Shown one piece after another: positions 7,961 through 17,150 of a DNA stretch of 64,000 nt. The stretch is taken from positions 558,001 through 622,000 of the forward strand of contig JADJOT010000009.1 of the NCBI GenBank assembly GCA_016713625.1, written 5' to 3'. The notes beneath the pieces were generated by a model. It was not told the origin of the DNA. It did no database searches and worked only from the letters and a program-made list of their open reading frames with translations. Source of the DNA: Candidatus Accumulibacter affinis (GTDB lineage Bacteria; Pseudomonadota; Gammaproteobacteria; Burkholderiales; Rhodocyclaceae). Within the stretch, counting starts at the first letter, position 1, and every line of letters begins with the position of its first letter. The position numbers were made by a program, and so were the translations under genes.

Positions 7961-8983
7961 GTGATCACACTCAACGGTCGCTTCGGGAAGGTTGATAACT
8001 GTCAGGTGGGCGTCTTCGCGGCGGTGACGCGAGACGGCGTGGCGAGCGTGGTGGATGCCGACTTGTATCTGCCGGAAACGTGGACCAAAGATACGACCCG
8101 TTGCGAGGTGGTGGGGGTGCCTGAGGAGGCGCAGGTGTTCCGCACCAAGGGCGAGATCGCCCTGGACATGGTGATGCGCCTGAGGCGGGAAGGCTTGCAC
8201 TTCTCTTTCGTCGCCTTTGATGGTGGCTACGGGCACTTGCCCTGGCTGCTCGGGGAACTGGATGGCGAGGGAGAGATCTTTTTCGCGGAGGTGCATTCGG
8301 ATCAGGCGATCTATCTCCAGGATCCCGCACCCACCGTGGTGGCTCGTCGTTCGCCAAAGGGTCGAGCGCCCCGTCGGCGGCAGACCGCGGCGGTATCCAT
8401 GACGGTGGCGGAGTGGGCAGCCACGCAATCGGCATCCGCCTGGGGGCGTTTGTCGATCCGTGACGGCGAGAAGGGCGAGGTGATCGCCGACTATCTCACC
8501 CAGAGGGTGTGGGTCTGGGACGGCAAGGCGCCGTCGGCGAGCCGCTGGCATCTCCTGGGACGCCGGGAAATCGATGGGACGAAACTCAAGTTCGGCCTGT
8601 CCAATGCCAAGCCCAGGGCTTCCTTGCGCCGCTTGGCAGAAATGCAGGGAGCGCGCCATTTCGTCGAGCAGTCCTTCCGGGAGGCCAAGAGCGCCTGCGG
8701 CATGGCCGAGTATCAGGTCCGCCGCTGGCAGGCGTGGCACCATCACATGGCCCTGGTCATGATTGCGACCATGTTCCTCGCCAAGGAGCGCATGGCCCAT
8801 CGCGAGACGGCCGAACTGCTCTCCTGCCGCGACTTGGTGGAGATCATGCGCCATCGGTTGCCCACCAAGATCGTCACCGACAACGATCTCGCAGCATCCA
8901 TCATCGACCGACATCGACGGCGGCGCCAAGCCATGGAATCCGCCTATAGACAGCAAGCTGCCATGCTCTCAGCATCAGATTGA
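7961..8983 (+). pseudogene. IS701-family transposase, 5' truncated
   Basis: Conserved text begins at GRFGKVDNCQVGVFAAVT and continues through DADLYLPETWT, FRTKGEIALDM, VAFDGGYGHLPWLL (an Asp of the DDE set), and the C-terminal YQVRRWQAWHHHMALVMIATMFL. IS701 transposases are about 420 residues with the first catalytic Asp ahead of this point; roughly the first 100 residues are missing. The frame is open further upstream but without similarity. The rest of the gene, to the stop at 8983, shows no frameshift, so the truncation looks like a clean insertion or deletion event. Confidence 0.75.
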
Positions 8984-9298
8984 AATGCAATCTGACAAAG
9001 TAGAACTAGGATGTTGAATTCCGGTGTCCATGGCACTATGAGACACCGACCAAGCAGCCAAGAGGAGAACAGCGGTAGCGCGGCAGTCAGTACTGCGCCA
9101 TAATTGCGCCATCAACTGAAAGAAGTTGTGCAAAGGACCGTGCTGTTCGCTGCTACTGAACTAAGGAACGTTCAAAAAACAACTTGCGGAAGTTCGTTAT
9201 CTGACTGCGGAGAAACGGTGTAATTCCATTGGGGAAGAACGGAATCGGCAATAATCTTCAGAGTTGATTTTAGGTGCTCTGAAGCTTTGCGCCCAGTT
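8984..9298. other. Intergenic between two IS remnants, nothing identified
   Basis: About 315 bases of lower GC than the surroundings lie between the IS701-type and ISAzo13-type remnants. No open frame with similarity, terminal inverted repeat or promoter could be supported by eye. Confidence 0.4.
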
Positions 9299-10015
9299 TC
9301 AGACTTTGTTGAGGATGTCGACGGAGACACTCAGGCCTGTTTTAGTCTGCGTGCGTTCAATCAATTCCTTCACCAATGGCACGCTCTTGAAGACGACGCC
9401 TTCGCAGGCGCGCGTGACATGAGGGAAAAGGCGGTGTTCGATCGGGTTGTGTTTGGAACAGTACGGCGGATAGTGGGCAATGCGAATTTCCAGCCCGATG
9501 CGGTTGGCCAAGGTTTGCAGATCCTGTCGAAACAAAGAGGAATTGAGGGATTGCTCCCCCCGCCATCGCACGTCAGGAGGAGTTGGGTAGCGTGAGCATA
9601 GTCGTACTTGCCCACATTTTCCCACCAGTGCGCGACGCTGTCGCACGCAAATTCAGTGGTATCGCGGCTCGTTCCGATGTTCACGTGCCCCTTGTTTAAC
9701 CCCACGTCATAAAGTCCGTGCGGCACAATCTTGCCCTCGCCGTAGCTGGCAAAATCATGGTCCAAGACCTCAATGGTTTCTCGTGTACAATTTCCCCGCG
9801 CGATAGAAGTTGCCTATCATCTCCTTTTTCTTCGTATCCATGCTGATCACCGGCTGGTTCTGTGCAAGATACGTCGCTTTGATTTTCGTGATGTTCTCAA
9901 ACTGCGGGTTACGTTCTGGGTGTTGCTTGAATGACTTCTTTTTCTGGGCTTGGCGACTTACAAATTTGTTCTTCTTCAACAGCTTGCAGCAAATGTACCG
10001 ACTCACCGAAACAGG
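9299..10015 (-). pseudogene. ISAzo13-family transposase, truncated and frameshifted
   Basis: On the minus strand the text VSRYICCKLLKKNKFVSRQAQKKK, FENITKIKATYL, PVISMDTKKKEMIGNFYRAGKLYT (first Asp), then HDFASYGEGKIVPHGLYDVGLNKGHVNIGTS and finally RIGLEIRIAHYPPYCSKHNPIEHRLFPH (catalytic Glu region) follows the order of ISAzo13/Rhodopirellula-type DDE transposases. Shifts near 9785 and 9570 break it into three frames, and the N-terminal DNA-binding part is missing. Codon use is more AT-rich than the neighbours, consistent with foreign origin. Confidence 0.65.
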
Positions 10016-10149
10016 GCCTCGTCACTCGGATGCCATGTTCGTCATTGTCATTCCTCCGAAGGGAAAAACCGTTAACATTCATGGCGTTATGACAGGGTCT
10101 TGTGAACCAGCAAGAAATCGGGTCTACTCTCGTCTTTTAGGCGCGAGAA

Positions 10150-11178
10150 ATGACCAAGACGAAGGTGGCAAGCCTTGTATGCTGTTTGGGTGAAGTTGAC
10201 GACCCACGGAAACCGAGCAATGGGACGCTGCATGACTTCCTGGAGATTCTCGTGATTGCCATTGCCGCCGTCCTCTCCGACTGCGACACCATCGAAGACA
10301 TCGCCGAGTGGGGCGTACGAAGGAGGCGTGGTTGCGCAAGTTCCTGGTGCTCAGGAACGGGGTTGCCTCGGAAAAGACCTTTCTGCGCATCTTCCAGGCC
10401 CTCGACCCGAAGCAATTGAAACGGCGTTCCGCCGCTGGGTGGCTGGGGTGGTCAGTACCTGACAGGCGTCTTGGGGTTGACGGCAAGACGGTGCGCGGGT
10501 CGGGCAGTGGCGGCGAGAGTCCCATTCACATGGTCAGCGCCTTTGCTACCGAACTCGGGGTCGTTCTCGGCCAGGAAAAGGTGGCCAGCAAGAGTAATGA
10601 GATCACCGCCATCCCGGAACTCCTGAAAGCACTCCATATCAATGGGTTGCTGGTCAGCATCGACGCCATGGGGTGCCAGAAAAACATCGCCGGTCAAATC
10701 ACCGACCAAGAGGGCGACTACCTCCTGGCGGTCAAGGAGAATCAACCGAAGCTGCTGGAAGCCATCAAGACCGAGTTCATTGACCAATATCCATCGGAAG
10801 AGGTTGACCGTCACCGGCAGGTTCTCACTTCCCATGGTCGAATCGTCGGCCAAATTGCTTCGGTGTTGCCCGCGGAAGGGGTCGTCAATCTGGCGGATTG
10901 GCCCAAGTGCAAGACGATCGGTCTGATCGACCCCTCCGTAAGGTGGGTGACCAGGAGTCGGACCTGGAGCGGCGCTACTACATCAGTTCTCGCGAGTTGA
11001 CCGCCGAACAACTCGCGGCAGCGGTTCGCTCCCACTGGGGCATCGAGAACCGGCTTCATTGGGTTCTCGACGTCAGCTTCGGCGAGGATGCCAGCACCGT
11101 GCGCAAGGACAACGCGCCACAGAATCTCTCCCTCCTGAAGAAGATCGTGCTCAACCTGATTCGTCTGGATACCACCGA
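10150..11178 (+). pseudogene. ISAs1-family transposase, frameshifted and 3' truncated
   Basis: The gene starts MTKTKVASLVCCLGEVDDPRK with a DDE_Tnp_1-associated N-terminus (HDFLEILVIAIAAVLSDCDTIEDIAEWG). The catalytic body has RRLGVDGKTVRGS (first Asp), VSIDAMGCQKNIA (second Asp) and YYISSRELTAEQLAAAVRSHWGIENRLHWVLDVSFGEDA (Glu region). Frame changes occur near 10310 and near 10930. After NLIRLDTTD at about 11178 the expected ISAs1 C-terminus is replaced by another transposase fragment. This is an inactive chimera. Confidence 0.75.
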
Positions 11179-11467
11179 CATGGCGGGATTTCGCTCGATC
11201 AACGACACCTTGCTGATTGCCCTGGACGGCACTGATTTCTTCTCCTCGGAAAAGATATCCTGTGCTGGTTGCAACGAGACGCGCCTGAAGAACGACCGGG
11301 TTCGCTATCGCCACATTGCCGTGACGCCGGTGCTGGTGGCGCCGGGCCAGGCGAACGCCATCCCGTTGCCGCCGGAATTCGTGCCGCCCCAGGACGGCCA
11401 GGACAAGCAGGACTGCGCCGTCTGCGCCAGAACCATCGCCCCATGCAGCCCTGCAATCAAAGTATGA
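11178..11467 (+). pseudogene. Internal fragment of a second DDE transposase fused to the ISAs1 tail
   Basis: In frame with the ISAs1 end, the text changes to RSINDTLLIALDGTDFFSSEKISCAGCNETRLKN...PVLVAPGQANAIPLPPEFVPPQDGQDKQDC. The ALDGTDFFSS...CxxC...PxPPEFxxPQDGxxKQDC order resembles the first-Asp region of an IS4-superfamily transposase. Only this roughly 95-residue piece is present. The junction suggests that recombination between two elements built a chimeric frame that happens to remain open to the stop at 11467. Confidence 0.5.
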
Positions 11468-11523
11468 GGCGTCATCTGTAACTTTACACTTGACGGACAG
11501 CTTTGCTCCTGATAGGTTTAGAC

Positions 11524-11814
11524 ATGCGGATACGAAATGTTCGACACAAGGGCCTGAGACGCTTTATCGAGGCCGATGAGTCTGCCGGTCTTGCTGCCGT
11601 CACGATAGAGAAGGTGCGCAACATTCTCTCTTTCCTGCAAGCCATGACCGATGCCGACGAACTACGCACCATTCCAAGCTGGCGTGCCCACCAGCTCACC
11701 GGCGACCGCAAAGGAACATGGAGCCTCACTGTTACCAAGAACTGGCGACTGACGTTCCGCATTGACGAAACCGACGGCGAGATTGTCGATCTCGACTATG
11801 AGGACTACCACTAA
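11524..11814 (+). CDS. higB: HigB-type toxin (RelE/ParE superfamily mRNA interferase)
   Basis: This 96-residue toxin of the HigB/RelE fold would cut mRNA on the ribosome. It contains MRIRNVRHKGLRRFIEADESAGL, LRTIPSWRAHQLTGDRKGTWSLTVTKNWRLTF and EIVDLDYEDYH, the usual order of short HigB proteins (HxLxGxxxGxWSxxVxxNWRxxF). The ATG at 11524 is preferred over a TTG seven codons upstream because the family starts here. The antitoxin gene follows after 16 bases, in the toxin-first order normal for higBA. It lies among IS remnants, which are frequent homes for such modules. Confidence 0.88.
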   Translation: MRIRNVRHKGLRRFIEADESAGLAAVTIEKVRNILSFLQAMTDADELRTIPSWRAHQLTGDRKGTWSLTVTKNWRLTFRIDETDGEIVDLDYEDYH

Positions 11815-11830
11815 CGAGGAGGGCCACAAT

Positions 11831-12148
11831 ATGGCACATATGCTCAAGCCCGCCCATCCGGGCCAGTTCATCAAGATGGAAGTGATCGAACCCCAAGGGC
11901 TCACCATCACCGCCGCCGCCAAGGTGCTGGGTGTGACCCGCCCCGCACTTTCCGCGCTGCTCAACTGTCACGCCAGCCTCACTTCGGAAATGGCCCTGCG
12001 GATTGAAAAAGCTTTCGGTGTTCGCATGGATACCCTTGTCCAGATGCAGACTAACTACGAGATTGCCGCAGCGCGGGCGAGGGCAGGGGACATCGACGTA
12101 AAACCCTACGTCGCCAAGCCACAGCCTGAACAGTCGTCTTTCATCTAG
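11831..12148 (+). CDS. higA: HigA-type antitoxin (XRE-family HTH)
   Basis: This 105-residue antitoxin neutralises HigB and probably represses the operon. Start MAHMLKPAHPGQFIKMEVIEPQGLTITAAAKVLGVTRPALSALLN is a classic HigA N-terminus; the helix-turn-helix covers about residues 25-50, followed by LTSEMALRIEKAFGV. A strong ribosome site (CGAGGAGGG at about 11815-11823) precedes the ATG at 11831, which is chosen over an in-frame upstream start inside higB. It is intact and in frame with no sign of decay, unlike the surrounding elements. Confidence 0.88.
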   Translation: MAHMLKPAHPGQFIKMEVIEPQGLTITAAAKVLGVTRPALSALLNCHASLTSEMALRIEKAFGVRMDTLVQMQTNYEIAAARARAGDIDVKPYVAKPQPEQSSFI

Positions 12149-12382
12149 TAGGGCACGGGGTTCCACACATGCCAGCCAGCCCTTCAGGGAAGCCTAAAGC
12201 AAGGGAAGAGGCAAGCGAGGAAGGCACGACCTACTATCACCCAAAAAACGCTGTAGCCCTCTGGCATGGATTGCAAAAACGATCCTTTATGCAACGCCAA
12301 CCCGACCCACCCTTTGCAAGGGCTGGCGCGTTGCAAAAAGGTATTGCACTATTGCGCCGAATGGCAACAGGGATTTGCAACC

Positions 12383-12488
12383 ATGCGCTTCGGCTACGCC
12401 CGCGTTTCTACCCAAGTGCAGGACACCGCACTCCAGATCGGCGCGCTTGAGGCCGCCGGGTGTGAAAGGGTCTTTCAGGAGAAGGCTT
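12383..12488 (+). pseudogene. Serine resolvase/invertase N-terminal fragment
   Basis: MRFGYARVSTQVQDTALQIGALEAAGCERVFQEKA is the first 35 residues of a Pin/Hin/Tn3-resolvase-type serine recombinase, including the catalytic Ser in YARVST. Similarity stops at about 12488, exactly where the truncated hicA gene on the other strand loses its own 3' end. The two broken genes therefore define one rearrangement junction. Confidence 0.65.
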
Positions 12489-12489
12489 T

Positions 12490-12631
12490 GCGGGACCGGG
12501 TCCGTTACGGTGGTGCCTGCTGTCCGCTTCTGCATGACCGCGTGGCTGCCACGCTGCCTGACCACTTCGAAACCGTGGTCGCCGAGCAGCCGACACAACT
12601 CCCTTCCCGAGAAAACTCGAAGCCTAACCAA
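12490..12631 (-). pseudogene. hicA: HicA mRNA interferase toxin, 3' truncated
   Basis: The reading frame from a TTG at 12631 gives VRLRVFSGRELCRLLGDHGFEVVRQRGSHAVMQ..., matching the double-stranded-RNA-binding-like HicA fold with its catalytic His in RGSH. The family continues with a VPVPxHxEL strand and a C-terminal helix; here the text departs after TVTDPVPQ at about 12490, where a resolvase fragment on the opposite strand begins. The start overlaps the end of hicB by 8 bases. The toxin core is present but the C-terminus is lost, so activity is doubtful. The antitoxin-first order is one of the known hic layouts. Confidence 0.6.
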
Positions 12632-12851
12632 CCGCGACCTCAAGCCGGGTGACGAACACCTCGTCATGGAGGCGGGTGGCGATCTCGGATGGATCGGCCG
12701 TCTCGAAGAACAGCTCGATCGCCTCCTGCAGATTGTCACGTGCCTTTTCGATTGTGGGCACTTGACTGGCGATGTCCAGTTCGGGGCAGACTGAAACGTA
12801 CTCGCCCCCCTCACGCTCGATGATTGCCGTCAACTGCATCGTACCAGCCAT
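12624..12851 (-). CDS. hicB: HicB-type antitoxin
   Basis: This 75-residue protein has the degraded RNase H-like HicB fold: MQLTAIIEREGGEYVSVCPELDIASQVPTIEKARDNLQEAIELFFETADPSE. The EGGxYVSxCPELDIASQGxTxEEAxxNLxEAxxLF signature is clear. Start ATG at 12851 follows GGAGGTCGCGGCC. It lacks a C-terminal HTH, as do many short HicB proteins. With the toxin gene truncated, this is an orphan or partially working antitoxin. Confidence 0.8.
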   Translation of the reverse strand: MAGTMQLTAIIEREGGEYVSVCPELDIASQVPTIEKARDNLQEAIELFFETADPSEIATRLHDEVFVTRLEVAVG

Positions 12852-13019
12852 GGCCGCGACCTCCAGAAATGAACGCCTCACAGTCTAGCACCTCGAGTGT
12901 ACCCGTTCACACCCCCTCAACAATTAGCACCGCAGGGTTAAGTTCTATGTCATAATTCGCGTAACGTAACGACGACCCGACGCAATGCACCTGCGCAAGC
13001 ACGACCTTCTGCAAATGAA

Positions 13020-14050
13020 CGACGAGTGGCTGAAGAGGCTCCGGCGGAGCTATTGCTGGAGGTATCGAAGCGTCTCTGGACGACGTCAAAGAGTTGCATG
13101 ATCGGCTGAACCAAAACCCGGACACACTGCCGCCACCAGCCAGGCGCCTTGGGAGAGAGCCAGCGAGGCGGAGGTGGATCAGGATTGGCTACCGAGATCG
13201 ACCCAGAGGAAGCGGCGCTGAAGAGGAGATGAAAAGCGCGGAAGCAGGGGAAGAGGCGGTCAAACCGGTAGTGAAGCTACCCCAGCGCCGCAGGTACAGA
13301 CAAGAAGCCCGGCAAGCAGCCCGGCAGTCAGGCTTTGGCCGCACTCAGAACCGACGGTCACCGCCACTTGCGAGCACCGACCGGAGAACTTGCGGCGGTG
13401 CTTTAGCGCTGGCGGCGGACGCCAAGTCACAGGCTTAACGGGCTGGGACGAAATCGATATTGCACCGCAGGTCGAGGCAGATCGGGCTGCTGTTCAGTGT
13501 CACGCGTCACCTTCTGCTGGAAGTCGTCTGCTCCTGTGGTCAGTCAGCCGTGCGCAGTCTGCGGGCCGCGGACAGCCAGGGGAGGTCACTGGGCGAGGGG
13601 CTGGGGCCCAGTTGGGGAGTCGCCGGCTGGCATGCGCCGTGCGGGCGCGTATTCGCGAGGGGCTGAGGAATTGTTCGGCCTGATGCTGAGCACCGGCGTG
13701 ATCGACGAGACCCCTCCGGGAAGGGGGCGCGCCAGTTTCCGCTGGAGGACGTTTGGGGCCGACAGCAGGCGCCGCAACTGAATGTGGATGATGGAAGGAT
13801 CCGGCGTTGTGGCTGGGGCTTTGGTCACGACCCACAGGTGCTGTTCTCATTGGCCCGGGGGAAATGCTGGAGAACGCCTTGCAAGAGGCTATCACGGCAT
13901 TCTCATCGCGATGGCTACGGGTCGCGCCTGGAAAACCGCCTGGCTGTTGGCCGCATCTGATGCGCAAATTGCGAGGCCGGCCGATCGACCATAGAGGTCG
14001 GGGTCGGCAGATGAGGCCAGCAAACGCTATGGACGCCACTAGGGCGAGAT
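13020..14050 (+). pseudogene. Heavily degraded IS66-family transposase (TnpC-like)
   Basis: No single frame is open, but pieces in successive frames follow the IS66 transposase order: DDVKELHDRLNQNP, a Lys/Arg-rich linker, FGRTQ...VTATCEHRPENL (zinc-finger region), GWDEIDIAPQVE, VTRHLLLEVVCSCGQ, QAAPQLNVDDGRI (first Asp region), and LMRKLRG. At least five frame changes are needed. This explains the stretch between hicB and the phd/vapC pair. The following bases to about 14400 have similar composition but no piece I can assign. Confidence 0.5.
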
Positions 14051-14450
14051 TCCGCCCGCTGCCTGCGCGACACGGGCTCGCAGCGAGGGCATGGAGGAGC
14101 CCCGGCGGCGGGCGAATCTTAGACGGGACGATCCGCGCCGGTGCCCCACTGCCGCTTTCACCCGACAGGCCTCCACTGGGTCGCGCACATCACACGGCAC
14201 GCAAGCGGCCTGCGCCTTCCTCCTGGCCAGCGTCACGAAACCTGCCGTTGTCGAAGGCCTCTCCTGGCGCTACCTCGGCACCGTCAGCGGCTGCGGGTTG
14301 CCGTCCCGGCCCCTGCACCCGGCAGCACATAGGGGAGGAACGGTTACCCTCGAGTTGCACATCCACACTCCCGAGCACGCACTTGTTGGCTAACCTGGCT
14401 AGCTAGCGTTAAACTGTGGACAACAAGTGAAATTCCCCAGGGAGGCAACC
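14051..14450. other. Unassigned DNA between IS66 remnant and phd/vapC
   Basis: Short open frames here have no recognisable similarity. The region ends with CTAGCTAGCGTTAAACTGTGGACAAC just ahead of the antitoxin gene, which may carry the promoter of the module, but no clear -35/-10 pair can be assigned. Confidence 0.35.
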
Positions 14451-14696
14451 ATGCAATGCAACATGCTCGAAGCCAGGAATCAACTCTCGAAACTGGTGCA
14501 AGCGGCGCTGGCCGGTGAAGATGTGATCATCGCCAACAAGGGGGTTCCGGTCGTCCGGCTGGTCAAGGTCGGCGCCCAGGATTTTTCGCGCAAGCCCGGT
14601 GCCTGGTCGGGCCTGCCAGCGCCCGAAGCGGACTGGGATACGCCCGCGACCAATGCCGCCATCGCTGATGCGCTCACCGGTAGCGAATTGCCGTGA
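14451..14696 (+). CDS. Phd/YefM-type antitoxin
   Basis: This 81-residue antitoxin would bind and block the PIN toxin encoded immediately downstream and bind its own promoter. The N-terminal Phd fold reads MQCNMLEARNQLSKLVQAALAGEDVIIANKGVPVVRLVKV, with the ExxxxLxxLxxxxxxGExVxIxxxGxPVxxLVP-like signature. The C-terminal tail, rich in Asp/Trp/Ala, is the usual toxin-wrapping part. The ATG at 14451 is preferred over an upstream GTG because CAGGGAGG lies 5-12 bases before it. It overlaps vapC by 4 bases (GTGA). Confidence 0.86.
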   Translation: MQCNMLEARNQLSKLVQAALAGEDVIIANKGVPVVRLVKVGAQDFSRKPGAWSGLPAPEADWDTPATNAAIADALTGSELP

Positions 14697-15073
14697 AACG
14701 ATACCTGCTCGATACCCACCTGATCTATTGGTGGATGACGGCCGATGAACGTCTGGGCAAAGCCACGCAAGGTCTTGTTGCAAAGTCGGAGATTGTCGTG
14801 AGCACGGCCAGCGTGTGGGAGATGGTCCTGAAAAATGCCAGAGGCAAACTCCCTTTGCCGCCCGGAGCGCTTAGCGAACATTTCACAGCACAGGGTTTTG
14901 TCCTGCTGCCCATTCTGCTGCGCCACATCGAAGCCGTGCGCCACTTGGCTTGCGCACACGCCGATCCCTTTGATCGACTGCTCATCGCACAGGCGCAGGA
15001 TGAGAGAGTGACGCTGCTGACGCGCGATGCGGCACTGCTGAAGCTGGGCCTGGATGGGGTTGGGAAGGCCTGA
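14693..15073 (+). CDS. vapC: VapC-type PIN-domain ribonuclease toxin
   Basis: This 126-residue PIN-domain toxin is of the PIN_Sll0205 type and would cut RNA with a metal-bound acidic cluster. The cluster is complete: D7 (LLDTH), E43 (VWEM), D91 and D94 (HADPFDR) and D112 (TRDAAL). The GTG start at 14693 overlaps the stop of the antitoxin gene. The pair is intact although flanked by IS debris and looks functional. Plasmid-like stabilisation of the island is a reasonable inference. Confidence 0.86.
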   Translation: MKRYLLDTHLIYWWMTADERLGKATQGLVAKSEIVVSTASVWEMVLKNARGKLPLPPGALSEHFTAQGFVLLPILLRHIEAVRHLACAHADPFDRLLIAQAQDERVTLLTRDAALLKLGLDGVGKA

Positions 15074-15221
15074 TGACTCATTTGGCCTGGTTCCTTGCCA
15101 GTTCCCACCATCAATCATGGGAAGTGGACCGGTTGAAGAACTCGTCGCCGCCGACGCTGCCGAGACCAAAGATTGCCGGCGGATGGGAAACCATTCAAGC
15201 CTGGCCCTTACGCCGGTTCCT

Positions 15222-17150
15222 CTACCCAAGCTGTCGCCCGACTGGCGAAGGGCGGCTACCGATCGCCGACGCAGCCTCCACGTGCACAGCGGCGGGATCG
15301 ATTGGCGCGCGCCAGGTGGAGGCGCTCTCCGTGATTATTCGGAGAGGTATCCTGGCCTTGCGCCGCACCGCCTTTTCCGCCGTCGCTCTTGCCGCGTCGG
15401 TGGCGTTGAACATCTCCAGTTGCTCCAACTCCGCCGCATCCACCGGGGTCATCGCGACATCGGAGTACGGCCGCTGGTCGCGCATCACTCGTTTCAGCGT
15501 CCGGCGATAGCGGAGGTAGATCGAGAGGAAGCGCGTGTACTTGGCGATGGTTTCCCAGGCGTAGCGTGCGTGAAATACCAGCGGACGCTCGAGTGGCATG
15601 CCGTAGCGCCGGCTCTTGCGGTACTTGCGCCGGAGAATGCCACCCTCCAGCGGGTGTACGTTCTCCAGCAGCGGCGTCGCATGGAACGAAAGCAGCTTCC
15701 ACATCATGTTGTGTGGACTGTAGCCCCAGTGCTTCGCCCGGCGCAGGACGGTTTCCACGTGCTCCGGCGTGTAGTAGAGTTCCCAGGCCTTGCGATAGAT
15801 CCCGAGCATCTCCTCGTCCGACATGCGCGGGTGACGGGTGGTGACATGAAACAGGTCATACTGATTCATGTCCCGCTCCATCTCGACGCCATCGAGGTAG
15901 AGCCGCTTGTGGTCGGCCGAACCCGGCAGCGGCGTGAGGATGAAGAACTCGATGATGTCGATGGGCAGTTCGCGCTGGATGATCCGAATGTCTCGCTCGA
16001 TCGAGGCGGCGGTGTCGTTCGGGAAGCCGAGAATGTAGGCCGCGTAGGTCAGCACGCCGTGGCTGTGCCACGCCTGCAGCAGCGCCCGGTACTCGGTGAT
16101 CTGGTTCTGGCCCTTCCTGGCGTCCTTGAGCGAATCCGGGTTGATGTTCTCGAGGCCGATGAAGATGCGGTTGATACCGGCGCGCGCAGCTTTTTCGATG
16201 AAGCCCTTGATCTTGTGGCACATCGTGTCGACCTGCGCCACGACGTAGATGTACTGGCCTTCTTCTTCGCGCAGTTTGATCAGCCGGTCGAAGATCGCCT
16301 CCCAGTTCTGGTTGCGTGCCAGGTTGTCGTCGGTGATGAAGAAGTTGTGAATGCCCTGCGCGAGGTTCCTGCGCAAGATGCGCTCGATGTCGTCCGGACT
16401 GCGCGTGCGCGACTTGCGTCCCTGCACGTTGATGATCGTGCAGAAGCTGCACAGAAACGGGCAACCGCGGCCAGCGTCGAAGCTGGCGCGCATGCCGCTG
16501 GTGCCGCGCACCACGTCGGCGGGGAGGAAGGGGATCGGCGTACCCTCGATCCCCGGCAGCTCACTCATGTAGTTGTATAGCGGTTCGATCCGTCCGGCGT
16601 AGGTGGCTTGCAACAACTGCTCGAAGCGCCCCTCTGCTTCGCCCGCGAACAGTGTGATGCCGAGATCCATCGCCTCGCGCATTTCCGGCGGGATCGCCGG
16701 CAGCATCGCCAGGCAGCCGCTGACGTGGAAGCCACCGATGCACACCGGCACACCCGCCGTGCGCAGCGAACGCGCGAGGTCCACAGCGCGCGGGAACTGG
16801 TTGGTCTGGACGCCCACCAGGCAGACCAGACCGTTGCCTGCCTGGATCGCTGCGATCATTCGCTCGGGCCGGATGCGCGTGTTGGTCTCGTCGCAGGCAG
16901 TGATGCGGATCTCCACATCGTCGCCGAGAACCCGGCGTTCGGCGCAGTCGAGCGCGAGGCCGTACACCGCGGCGAGCGTATTGGACGGGATCGAAGACCT
17001 CGCCCACTGGATGACGTAGCCGTCGTCGTCGTAGTGCGACGGCTTGATCAGAAACAGGGAAAAGACCTTGCTGGTGGTGGCAGGCATGGCGTCTGCGCCG
17101 GCGGCGGCACTTGCGCCGTGCTCCGCGCGGCGGGAGTCGCGGGTCATCAT
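15222..17150 (-). CDS. B12-binding-domain radical SAM protein
   Basis: This 642-residue protein begins MMTRDSRRAEHG behind AAAGAGGCCG. Residues about 30-190 form a B12-binding-like Rossmann domain (SLFLIKPSHYDDDGYVIQW...LVCLVGVQTNQFPRAVDLARSLRTAGVPVCIGGFHVSG). The radical SAM cluster motif is C230-x3-C234-x2-C237 (GRGCPFLCSFC), followed by TDDNLARN, IFIGLENINPDSL and ILGFPNDTAAS strands. The C-terminal 150 residues are basic and of unknown role. The family includes methyltransferases, cyclases and hopanoid or tetrapyrrole enzymes; the substrate cannot be told from sequence. It stands alone with no operon partner. Confidence 0.82.
   Translation of the reverse strand: MMTRDSRRAEHGASAAAGADAMPATTSKVFSLFLIKPSHYDDDGYVIQWARSSIPSNTLAAVYGLALDCAERRVLGDDVEIRITACDETNTRIRPERMIAAIQAGNGLVCLVGVQTNQFPRAVDLARSLRTAGVPVCIGGFHVSGCLAMLPAIPPEMREAMDLGITLFAGEAEGRFEQLLQATYAGRIEPLYNYMSELPGIEGTPIPFLPADVVRGTSGMRASFDAGRGCPFLCSFCTIINVQGRKSRTRSPDDIERILRRNLAQGIHNFFITDDNLARNQNWEAIFDRLIKLREEEGQYIYVVAQVDTMCHKIKGFIEKAARAGINRIFIGLENINPDSLKDARKGQNQITEYRALLQAWHSHGVLTYAAYILGFPNDTAASIERDIRIIQRELPIDIIEFFILTPLPGSADHKRLYLDGVEMERDMNQYDLFHVTTRHPRMSDEEMLGIYRKAWELYYTPEHVETVLRRAKHWGYSPHNMMWKLLSFHATPLLENVHPLEGGILRRKYRKSRRYGMPLERPLVFHARYAWETIAKYTRFLSIYLRYRRTLKRVMRDQRPYSDVAMTPVDAAELEQLEMFNATDAARATAEKAVRRKARIPLRIITESASTWRAPIDPAAVHVEAASAIGSRPSPVGRQLG

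Noticed and set aside
9810..10193. Plus-strand frame opposite the ISAzo13-type remnant
   Set aside because: The minus-strand text follows the transposase family; the plus frame is its shadow.
12169..12450. 93-codon plus-strand frame after higA
   Set aside because: It has no similarity, and its second half overlaps the resolvase fragment in a different frame.
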